Shown here one piece after another: positions 26,507 to 33,243 of a DNA stretch of 64,000 nt. Source of the DNA: Microbacterium yannicii PS01 (lineage in GTDB: Bacteria > Actinomycetota > Actinomycetes > Actinomycetales > Microbacteriaceae). How positions within the stretch are numbered: position 1 is the first letter of the stretch; each line of letters begins with the position of its first letter. The stretch spans positions 91,940 to 155,939 of the forward strand of contig NZ_CAJF01000005.1 of assembly GCF_000304335.1 (NCBI RefSeq), in the 5' to 3' direction. The notes beneath the pieces are model-generated. The model was not told the DNA's origin, did no database searches, and saw only the letters and a program-made list of their open reading frames with translations. The translations under genes were made by a program, and so were the position numbers.

Positions 26507-28357
26507 TCACGGAGTGACGACCACTCGCACTCGGTCGATGTTCTGCAGCAGGGCGAACTTCGCACCGACATTGCCGTCGCGCTCCGCCGTCACCCGCACG
26601 CTCACGAAGTACGTACCGGGTTGACTGAAGGTGTGCTTGGTCGTGAGCGCCACGATCTTCTGTGGTGTCCGCACCGCGCCGGTGACATAGGTGCCGTCGC
26701 CTTCGAAGTCCCATTCGGCGGCAACGACCTTTCCGCCGCCGAGCGGCGTGTGCGCGGCCGCGATGAGGTTCACGGGCTTGCCCACCTTGGCCTTGATGAC
26801 ACCGTTGCCGAGCGACACGAAGTCGACGGTCGGCTGGATGCCACCGCGAACGAGCGCGAGCGGTGACACCTCGATCTGCGAGTCCTTGATCGAATAGCGA
26901 GTGGATGCGGGAGCCGGCACGCCGTCCTCCGCCCAGCGGGCCACATCGCGCAAGGCCTGCTCGACCCCGCCGTACCAATCCACGAGCGTGGCAGCCCGCG
27001 CGCCCGTGGGCGTTGCGTCCTGGTGGTCGGCGTGGTCCGTGAAGTACACCCGGTAGTTCCCGGATGCTGCGGATCCGAGAGCCGCCTCGACGCGCTTGCG
27101 GTACCAATCTGTGTGCAGCGGCAGCGCGTCGCTGTCGTACAGGTTGGACACCACGATGACCTTGCCGTTGATCGTCCCGTCGAAGGCGGCGTTGCCCGAG
27201 ACCGCCCCGGAGAAGCTGGGCTCCACAACCGCACGCTGCGGGTAGATCGGCGTGCCGTCGGGCTTGCGGAACTGGTTGAGCGCGACCCAGCCCGTGTTCG
27301 CTGCCGGCAGCTGGTAACGGTAAGCGAATCGCTTGGCGATATTCCAGCGGTGCCCGACGGTGTCACCCATCTCGGCCAATTCCGTCCGCACGCGCTCCCC
27401 CAGCGGACTGTTCTCGGTGCCGAGATAGCCAGGTGCGTTCCAGAAGTCGACGACGTAGGTGGGGTCGTATGTAAGCGGCGCGTCGGAGTCGAGACCGCCA
27501 CCGAAGTAGGCCGGGTCATATCCGAGGAGGTAGTCGGAGTTCTCCCACGCCTTCCACGGAATCCCGAGCTTGTGCAGCTCGGTGAGCATCGCACTCTCTG
27601 CCGCGTCGAGCGTCGCATACGGATCGCCGCTGCCCCCGGGCAGGAGAGCGTCGCGGATCGCCTCTGCCTTGTCGCTGAGGATCAGCTCGGCCGCCGCGCG
27701 TCCGTTGAAGTTGTAACTGTTCGGTGTCGGAACCGCCTGAACCATCGGAACGAATCCCTGCCAGACCCCCTCGGTGTTCTCGGCAGCACCCACCGTCTGG
27801 AACGACCCACCGCTCGGACCGTAGAGGTAGCCGAAGATCTCACGATCGCTGCCGTAGTACTCCGCCGCCAGGGTTTCTGCGAACTTCGCCGCCGCAGCTG
27901 AGTGGCGATAACCCAGAGAAATGGAACCGTTGCCCGCCTGCACGGCATATCCGCCACTGGCCAGGGCGAACCCGATGGCGCGATCGCTCGCACGAGCAGT
28001 GCTCTGGCCTGCCGCAAACGTCGTCGGGTACGTGTACTGGAAGAACCGCCCATCCCACTGCGCCTTGTCTTGTTCGGCATGCAGATAGATGTTGAATTGG
28101 ATGTTCGTGCCTTCGAAGTGTCCGGACACCCGGCGGTGAGCAACCGGCGACGTCTCGTCGGTCTCCGCGTCGATCACCGGCTGTGCGTAGAGGGCGTCGA
28201 TGCAGTCCGCAGTCACCGCCATCGGAGCATTCGGCGCCGACTGAACGCAGGGCGCGGGTGCGGCTGCAGCGGGCACCGCCGGCAGCAGCACAGCTACCAG
28301 CGCGATCGCCGCGCCGAGCGCGACCGGCGCTCGGCGAGCAAGAGAGGTTTGGGGCAC
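26507..28357 (-). CDS. Secreted alpha/beta-hydrolase (tannase/feruloyl-esterase-like) with C-terminal PKD domain
   Basis: A 616-residue exported protein. The N-terminus has two arginines, a long hydrophobic core and an AAAA-type cleavage region near residue 35. The body resembles tannase-like esterases: nucleophile serine in YGPSGGSFQ (about residue 180) and a likely His/Asp region in YFTDHADHQD. The C-terminal about 90 residues form a PKD domain (EWDFEGDGTY, HTFSQPGTYFVSVRV). I chose the GTG at 28357 because GGAGGA lies 6 nt upstream; the open frame starts 12 codons earlier. The promoter carries a TTGCGCAA site, so it belongs to the rhamnoside regulon. It may remove acyl or galloyl groups from plant glycosides before uptake (inference). 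Confidence 0.75.
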   Translation of the reverse strand: MPQTSLARRAPVALGAAIALVAVLLPAVPAAAAPAPCVQSAPNAPMAVTADCIDALYAQPVIDAETDETSPVAHRRVSGHFEGTNIQFNIYLHAEQDKAQWDGRFFQYTYPTTFAAGQSTARASDRAIGFALASGGYAVQAGNGSISLGYRHSAAAAKFAETLAAEYYGSDREIFGYLYGPSGGSFQTVGAAENTEGVWQGFVPMVQAVPTPNSYNFNGRAAAELILSDKAEAIRDALLPGGSGDPYATLDAAESAMLTELHKLGIPWKAWENSDYLLGYDPAYFGGGLDSDAPLTYDPTYVVDFWNAPGYLGTENSPLGERVRTELAEMGDTVGHRWNIAKRFAYRYQLPAANTGWVALNQFRKPDGTPIYPQRAVVEPSFSGAVSGNAAFDGTINGKVIVVSNLYDSDALPLHTDWYRKRVEAALGSAASGNYRVYFTDHADHQDATPTGARAATLVDWYGGVEQALRDVARWAEDGVPAPASTRYSIKDSQIEVSPLALVRGGIQPTVDFVSLGNGVIKAKVGKPVNLIAAAHTPLGGGKVVAAEWDFEGDGTYVTGAVRTPQKIVALTTKHTFSQPGTYFVSVRVTAERDGNVGAKFALLQNIDRVRVVVTP

Positions 28358-28558
28358 GGTGATTCCTCCAGCGTCTTCGATGGCTGCCTTCACGACCGTC
28401 GTGCCGGCAGGGCTCGCTCCTCACCGTCTCGGAGAGATGCGAACAGCGACTGACGCTAAGTCGTGCTGCGGACGCACACAACGAAGCGCTCGACTATTGC
28501 GCAAGATGCGACGCCGCTCGGACTGATGCGCTTACGACCTCTTCCCGCGCCTACGCAG
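28358..28558. promoter_or_regulatory. Esterase promoter region
   Basis: A 201-bp gap upstream of the esterase start and downstream of the SnoaL-like gene. It contains one TTGCGCAA palindrome (28497). No other gene is visible. Confidence 0.5.
28497..28504. promoter_or_regulatory. Putative LacI-family operator TTGCGCAA (site 5)
   Basis: A palindrome about 140 bp upstream of the chosen esterase start. The minus strand reads TTGCGCAATAGTCG, identical over 14 bases to site 1. Confidence 0.75.
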
Positions 28559-28936
28559 TTAGGCCCAGGTGGGCGCGTTCCGGTCGACCCAGAATTCGGT
28601 GAACTCCGTTGCTCGGCCGTCGGCCCCGAGACGCACGATCCAGAGGTTGTCATAGACCGTCGTCGGATAGGTCGACACACCGCGGATCACCGCCGTGTCT
28701 TCTTCCACCGCGACGACGGACCACTCGAAGGTCGTGGACCCTGGGTCGTCCCGGTGCGCCTGCCATCCTGCGACGATCTCGTCGCGGCCCACCCATGGCG
28801 GATCCGCCGGCGACGGAAAGTACGACGCACCCTCGCTGAAAGCAGCCGCGATGTCGTCGGGAGCGTTGGACTCCCACGCTCGGCGGTAGGCGGCCACCCA
28901 GGCCGCGACGTCTCCCCGCGTCACCATGGCGTCCAT
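28559..28936 (-). CDS. SnoaL/NTF2-like protein
   Basis: A 125-residue single-domain protein with the NTF2-like pattern: N-terminal helices (VAAWVAAYRRAWESNAPDDI), FSEGASYFPSP, WVGRDEIVAGWQAH, and a beta-sheet ending in YDNLWIVRLGADGRATEFTEFWVDR. Such proteins include polyketide cyclases, isomerases and ligand-binding folds of unknown role, so no reaction can be assigned. The start may be the first ATG at 28936 or the one three codons later; neither has a clear ribosome binding site. Its closest neighbour on the same strand is the XRE-cupin gene 64 bp upstream, so the two may be co-transcribed. Confidence 0.75.
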   Translation of the reverse strand: MDAMVTRGDVAAWVAAYRRAWESNAPDDIAAAFSEGASYFPSPADPPWVGRDEIVAGWQAHRDDPGSTTFEWSVVAVEEDTAVIRGVSTYPTTVYDNLWIVRLGADGRATEFTEFWVDRNAPTWA

Positions 28937-29000
28937 TATGGCGAAACCTGCCCCGTTGGCGGATGCAACCGCACATCACTGCTGATGCGCTTCCGCGCCG

Positions 29001-29555
29001 CTACGCGATGACGATGCGCACGAAGGTGACGGGACCTTCGGTGGCGTTGAGGTAGCTGTACTGCTGATCGCTCGCGTACGTGGCATGCTCGCCGGGATCG
29101 AGAGTGAGGGTCGAGTCCTCGATCTGGATCGTCAGCCTTCCAGCGGTCGCCACGACCATCTCGCTCCAGCCCGCCGGATCGGGTTCCGCGTCGTATCGGT
29201 CTCCCGGCGCGAGGGCCCAGGTCCACAGCTGCACCTCACGCGCGGCGGGCGAACTGCTGTGGAGTACGCCGACGCTCGAAGGGTGGGCGCCGCGCCACGT
29301 GATCTCGTCGATCGCGGTACGAGGTGCGCCGCGCTCCGCGACGAGCGTAGCGAACGTGGTGTCCAGGGCGTCGGCCAGTCGATCGAGCGCGGAGAGACTG
29401 ATGTTCGCCTCGCCGGCCTCGAGGCTGATGATCGTGCGACGGCTGACCCCCGAGTCCTTCGCGAGCGCGGCCTGGCTGAGTCCTGCCTCTGCCCTGAGCC
29501 GCCGCAGGTTCTCGCCGACGTGGCGAAGAACGGTCGCCTCACGGTCGCTTTGCAT
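29001..29555 (-). CDS. XRE-family regulator with C-terminal cupin domain
   Basis: A 184-residue protein: helix-turn-helix LSQAALAKDSGVSRRTIISL (about residues 26-45), then a cupin barrel (LWTWALAPGDRYD, LTLDPGEHATYASDQQYSYLN). The second in-frame ATG is used here (29555); the first would add CNIVHM. It is divergent from an EamA exporter. An inverted repeat TGTGCA-N6-TGCACA overlaps this start codon and an imperfect second copy overlaps the exporter start. It is therefore most likely an autorepressor that also controls the exporter. The ligand is unknown. Confidence 0.85.
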   Translation of the reverse strand: MQSDREATVLRHVGENLRRLRAEAGLSQAALAKDSGVSRRTIISLEAGEANISLSALDRLADALDTTFATLVAERGAPRTAIDEITWRGAHPSSVGVLHSSSPAAREVQLWTWALAPGDRYDAEPDPAGWSEMVVATAGRLTIQIEDSTLTLDPGEHATYASDQQYSYLNATEGPVTFVRIVIA

Positions 29556-29596
29556 GTGCACAATATTGCACACTAGGGTGTGCAGTATGTTGCACT
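29555..29596. promoter_or_regulatory. Tandem operators for the XRE-cupin regulator
   Basis: Two inverted repeats with 24-bp centre spacing: TGTGCA-N6-TGCACA at 29555-29572 and TGTGCA-N6-TGCACT at 29579-29596. They cover the start codons of both divergent genes, which implies leaderless or very short 5' leaders. Confidence 0.7.
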
Positions 29597-30507
29597 CCCA
29601 GTCGCGATCGCTTCGGGTGTCGCGTCAAGAATGGGCGTTGATCGCCATCACTGCGCTGTGGGGAGGGACGTTCCTCGTCGTCCAGATCGCCGTCTCATAC
29701 AGCGGGCCCTGGTTCTTCGTCGGGCTGAGGTTTCTTGTGGCCGGGCTCATCAGCGCGGTGATCTTCCACAGGGCGCTGCGCCGGATGACGAGAGCGGACC
29801 TGCTGGCCGGTGCGGCCATCGGCGTCACGATCTACCTCGGCTACGGCTTGCAGACCGTCGGCCTGCAGACCATCGAGAGCAGCATGTCAGCCTTCATCAC
29901 GGCGTTCTACGTGCCGCTGGTGCCGCTGTTGCAGTGGATCGTCCTTCGCAAACCGCCGGGCGCGCTGACTCTCGTCGGGGTGGCGCTGGCCTTCGTCGGA
30001 CTGGTCCTGGTGGCCGGTCCCTCCGCCGAAGGAGTCGTCCTCGGCGAGGGTGAGCTGCTCACTATCCTCAGCACGGTCGCGATCGCCGCCGAGATCGTCC
30101 TCATCAGCCTCTTCGCAGGAAAGGTCGACCTGGTCAGGGTCACCGTCGTTCAGCTGCTCGTGGCAAGCCTGCTCGCCTTCGGCACCATGCCGGCCGTAGG
30201 CGAGGCGCTGCCCGCGTTCTCCTGGGTGTGGTTGGCATGCGGTGTGGGCCTCGGAGCAGCGAGCTGTCTCATCCAACTCACCATGAATTGGGCTCAGCGC
30301 TCGGTCTCCCCCACCCGAGCCACCGTCATCTACGCGGCCGAACCGGTCTGGGCCGGCATCATCGGACGAATCGCCGGCGAGCGTCTGGGGCCACTGGCAC
30401 TCCTGGGTGCAGCGTTCATCATCGCCGGCATGCTCGTCAGCGAGATCAAACCGCGCCGGCAGAAGCAGACATCGGAGCCCACGGCCGAACCGACCGCGAG
30501 CCGATAG
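29587..30507 (+). CDS. EamA-family (DMT) membrane transporter
   Basis: A 306-residue protein with ten hydrophobic segments and the two EamA repeats. The first begins EWALIAITALWGGTFLVVQIAV; the second ends with RATVIYAAEPVWAGIIG and GAAFIIAGMLVSEIKP. These match the drug/metabolite exporter superfamily. The ATG at 29587 lies inside the second operator and has no ribosome binding site, fitting a leaderless mRNA. The divergent XRE-cupin protein is its probable regulator. The substrate (amino acid or metabolite) is not predictable. Confidence 0.9.
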   Translation: MLHSQSRSLRVSRQEWALIAITALWGGTFLVVQIAVSYSGPWFFVGLRFLVAGLISAVIFHRALRRMTRADLLAGAAIGVTIYLGYGLQTVGLQTIESSMSAFITAFYVPLVPLLQWIVLRKPPGALTLVGVALAFVGLVLVAGPSAEGVVLGEGELLTILSTVAIAAEIVLISLFAGKVDLVRVTVVQLLVASLLAFGTMPAVGEALPAFSWVWLACGVGLGAASCLIQLTMNWAQRSVSPTRATVIYAAEPVWAGIIGRIAGERLGPLALLGAAFIIAGMLVSEIKPRRQKQTSEPTAEPTASR

Positions 30508-30520
30508 ATCGCGCCTTCCG

Positions 30521-31075
30521 TCATGGGGCCTGGTGGGTGTGCATGCGCTCGCCCGCGGCGCTGAAGATGCTGAGCACCTCGGCCGGCCCGTCCGCCGTGG
30601 CGCTGAGGCTGTGCGGCATCTGCGTGTCGAACTCGACCGCCTCGCCGCGCTCGATGATGTGCTCGTGGTCGTTCAGCGCCAGCCGCACGCGGCCGCTCAG
30701 CACATAGAGCCACTCATAGCCGTCATGAACGCGAGGCGCCGGCGCGGCGTCCGACGCTGGAAAGATGACCTTGTAGGTCTGCACCGGTGAGTGCTCGAGC
30801 GTCAGGGGGGCGATGACCATTCCGTCGCGGCGTTCGACGCTGCGGCGCACGCGGGGGTCGACCGGCGCATCGGGGAGCAGGTCGTCGAGGCGTACGCCGA
30901 GCTGCCGGGTGAGTGGAAGCAGGAGGGGAAGCGACGCCTGCCGTTTCCCTGATTCCAGGCGAGAGAGCGTGCTCACCGACATCCCCGCGCGCGCCGCGAG
31001 GTCTTCGAGCGTCCAGCCCCGCGCCCGGCGGGCAGCCCGCAGGCGGGGTCCGATCTGTGCGAGTTCGGCATCCAT
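30521..31075 (-). CDS. XRE-family regulator with cupin domain
   Basis: A 184-residue protein with helix-turn-helix WTLEDLAARAGMSVSTLSRL (about residues 21-40) and a C-terminal cupin (YEWLYVLSGRVRLALNDHEH, GEAVEFDTQMPHSLSA). The ATG at 31075 is chosen over one eight codons upstream. It is divergent from the reductase-methyltransferase fusion gene, with a CAGCAA-N6-TTGCTG palindrome between them, so it probably regulates that gene. Proteins of this layout are known as regulators of sugar, polyamine or antibiotic-response genes; the ligand here is unknown. Its stop lies 13 bp after the convergent EamA gene. Confidence 0.85.
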   Translation of the reverse strand: MDAELAQIGPRLRAARRARGWTLEDLAARAGMSVSTLSRLESGKRQASLPLLLPLTRQLGVRLDDLLPDAPVDPRVRRSVERRDGMVIAPLTLEHSPVQTYKVIFPASDAAPAPRVHDGYEWLYVLSGRVRLALNDHEHIIERGEAVEFDTQMPHSLSATADGPAEVLSIFSAAGERMHTHQAP

Positions 31076-31093
31076 GACCCAATCTTGCCATTT

Positions 31094-31111
31094 CAGCAAC
31101 TAACTTTGCTG
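31094..31111. promoter_or_regulatory. Palindromic operator for the second XRE-cupin regulator
   Basis: A perfect inverted repeat CAGCAA-N6-TTGCTG in the 65-bp gap between the divergent regulator and the FAD-reductase/methyltransferase gene. It sits 18 bp from the regulator start and 29 bp from the fusion gene start. Confidence 0.65.
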
Positions 31112-31140
31112 CCGGATCACCTACGGTCCACGCTGGAGAT

Positions 31141-32679
31141 ATGACGAACGAATGGGATGCCGTGGTCATCGGCGGTGGTGTGGCGGGCCTCAGCGCGGCG
31201 CAGATGTTAGGACGCTCACGGCGACGCACCCTCGTCATCGACGGCGGAAAGCCGCGGAACCGCTTCGCCGCCCACATGCATGGCGTGCTCGGCCATGACG
31301 GACTCGACCCGGCGCGCCTGCTCGAGACAGGGCGCGCCGAGGCTCGGGCCTACGGGGTCGAGATCGCGACCGGCACCGTCAGCTCGCTGATCGACGACGG
31401 CGAGTTCATCCGTGTGGAACGCGCAGACGGAGCGGTCGACACCGCGCGCGTCGTCGTCATCTCGACGGGTATCCGAGACGAGCTCCCGGCTGTCCCCGGG
31501 CTCCACGCCGAGTGGGGCCGAACGGTTCTGCATTGCCCGTACTGCCACGGCTGGGAGGTCGCAGGACTGCGCCTCGGCGTGCTGGCGACGTCCCCCGCGA
31601 GCGTTCACCAGATCGAGCTCGTGCGTCAGCTCTCCGACCACGTGACCGCCTTCACCGCCGCGGCGGAGCCGCTCGATGAAGACACCACGACGCGATTCGC
31701 CGCGCGGGATGTCGGCGTCGTCTCAGAAGGGGTGCGCGCGGTGCGCCGCGACCAGGACGGTCTCGTCATCACCACTGAGGACGGCGCGGAGCACATCGTG
31801 GACGCACTCTTCACCGGAGGAGACCCCGACCTCCGACTCGAGTTCGCTGGCGAGCTCGGCCTGGCGCGCAGTGATATGCCGGGCACGCCCGTCGCTGTCG
31901 ACCTGCGAGGGGCCACGAGCCACCCTCGCGTCTTCGCCGCGGGCAACGTCACGGCGCCCTTCGCGAACGTCCCGGTCTCGATGGGCTCGGGTTCGATGGC
32001 CGGTGCCGGCGCGAACGCGATGCTCGTGGCCGAGGACTTCCGTCGCGCCGTGGCCGACCGCGCCGATCTTCGCAACGCCGGGTGGGAGGAGCGCTACGCC
32101 GCCGAAAACCACTTCTGGTCCGGACGCGTCAACGCGTCTGTGGCTGCCGTCGTCGCCGATCTGACGCCGGGCACGGCGCTGGATGTCGGTTCGGGTGAAG
32201 GAGGCGACGTCGTCTGGCTGTCGGAGCGAGGGTGGCACGCGACAGGCGTCGACGTGTCGCCGACAGCCGTCCGTCGCGCGACCGAGCTCGCCTCCGCTCG
32301 GGGCGTCGACGCCCACTTCGTCGTGGGCGACGGCGCCCGATCGGTCGAGGGCGAGTTCGATCTCGTGCTTGCGAGCTTCTTGCACTCGTGGGAGGCCGAT
32401 TTTCCGCGCTTCCGGATGCTGCGCGAGGCGGCTGCACGGGTGGCTCCGGGCGGACGCCTCCTCGTCGTCTCGCACGCCGCGCCTCCCCCGTGGGCGCGCG
32501 AGCTGCCGGCGCATATGCCTCCGATGCACTCGCCGGAAGAGGAACTCGCCCTTCTGGACCTGGACCCGGCGCAGTGGCGGCCCGAGATCGTCGAGCTCCG
32601 CCGCCGCGAGGCCACGGCCCCCGACGGCACTCATGGACACCTGGACGACGGCGTCCTGCTTCTGCGACGAGTGACCTGA
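31141..32679 (+). CDS. Thioredoxin-reductase-like FAD oxidoreductase fused to a SAM methyltransferase
   Basis: A 512-residue two-domain protein. Residues 1-310 form a low-molecular-weight thioredoxin reductase-like flavoprotein: FAD motif VIGGGVAGLSAAQ, redox pair Cys132/Cys135 in HCPYCHGWEV, and FAD-binding end RVFAAGNVTAPFANVPVSMG. The usual NADPH glycine motif region (LRLGVLATSPAS) is atypical. Residues about 325-512 are a class I methyltransferase (motif I LDVGSGEGGDVVWL near 340, then GRLLVVSHAAPP). GGAGAT precedes the ATG. Such fusions occur in actinobacterial genomes, but I know of no defined substrate. The divergent XRE-cupin regulator probably controls it. Confidence 0.85.
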   Translation: MTNEWDAVVIGGGVAGLSAAQMLGRSRRRTLVIDGGKPRNRFAAHMHGVLGHDGLDPARLLETGRAEARAYGVEIATGTVSSLIDDGEFIRVERADGAVDTARVVVISTGIRDELPAVPGLHAEWGRTVLHCPYCHGWEVAGLRLGVLATSPASVHQIELVRQLSDHVTAFTAAAEPLDEDTTTRFAARDVGVVSEGVRAVRRDQDGLVITTEDGAEHIVDALFTGGDPDLRLEFAGELGLARSDMPGTPVAVDLRGATSHPRVFAAGNVTAPFANVPVSMGSGSMAGAGANAMLVAEDFRRAVADRADLRNAGWEERYAAENHFWSGRVNASVAAVVADLTPGTALDVGSGEGGDVVWLSERGWHATGVDVSPTAVRRATELASARGVDAHFVVGDGARSVEGEFDLVLASFLHSWEADFPRFRMLREAAARVAPGGRLLVVSHAAPPPWARELPAHMPPMHSPEEELALLDLDPAQWRPEIVELRRREATAPDGTHGHLDDGVLLLRRVT

Positions 32680-32871
32680 CGCCCCTTGTCGCACCAGTGA
32701 CCCTATGTCAAGGGCCTCGGGGTGAGCTCTCTTTGCGACGTACGGTGTCGTGTCGCGTCGGCAGCAGGGTGAGGAGAGGACGATCGATGTCTCCAGTGGA
32801 ACTCCCGGCGGCGCCGTGGCGACTCTGACAAGCGCGCGCGACCGCGCGGGGTGCCGAGCGAAGCAGGCCAC

Positions 32872-33204
32872 ATGGGGAAGCTGATCTACGAGGGATTGGT
32901 GAAGGTCGACTTCGAGGACCGGACGCTCGCCCACATCCAGTACGTGATCGCCGCGAAGCTTCGCCGACGGGAGCCGATGTACTTCACGTGGCGCGACGAT
33001 CCCAGCCTCGGCGACGGCCGCACGACGGTGTGGATCCACCCGCGCTGCTCCCTCGTGTACAAGTACATGAACCGCGCCCCGGCACGGTTGAACCCGGCGT
33101 GGATCGATGCGCTGTCGCGCACGGCGAATTCCGCCACGGGGCTGTATCTGGTGCCCGAGCCGCCGCCTCCCGCGGCTGACGATGGCGGGTCGCCGCGACG
33201 CTGA
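32872..33204 (+). CDS. DUF7882-type small protein of Microbacteriaceae
   Basis: A 110-residue protein starting MGKLIYEG, with FYF/YFTWRDDPSLGDGRTTVWIHP and NPAWIDALSRTANSATGL. This is a family abundant in Microbacteriaceae, sometimes mislabelled as ATP-dependent DNA ligase and now called DUF7882. No catalytic residues or membrane segments are visible and the function is unknown. I used the internal ATG preceded by AGG rather than the longer frame. The 192 bp upstream hold no other gene. Confidence 0.78.
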   Translation: MGKLIYEGLVKVDFEDRTLAHIQYVIAAKLRRREPMYFTWRDDPSLGDGRTTVWIHPRCSLVYKYMNRAPARLNPAWIDALSRTANSATGLYLVPEPPPPAADDGGSPRR

Positions 33205-33219
33205 CCCCGCGGCGGGGTC
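33203..33219. terminator. Possible short terminator between DUF7882 and the kinase gene
   Basis: A compact hairpin GACCCC-GCGGC-GGGGTC overlapping the DUF7882 stop codon, in the 39-bp gap between convergent genes. Confidence 0.4.
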
Positions 33220-33243
33220 CCCCACCGCGCACGGAGACAGTGA

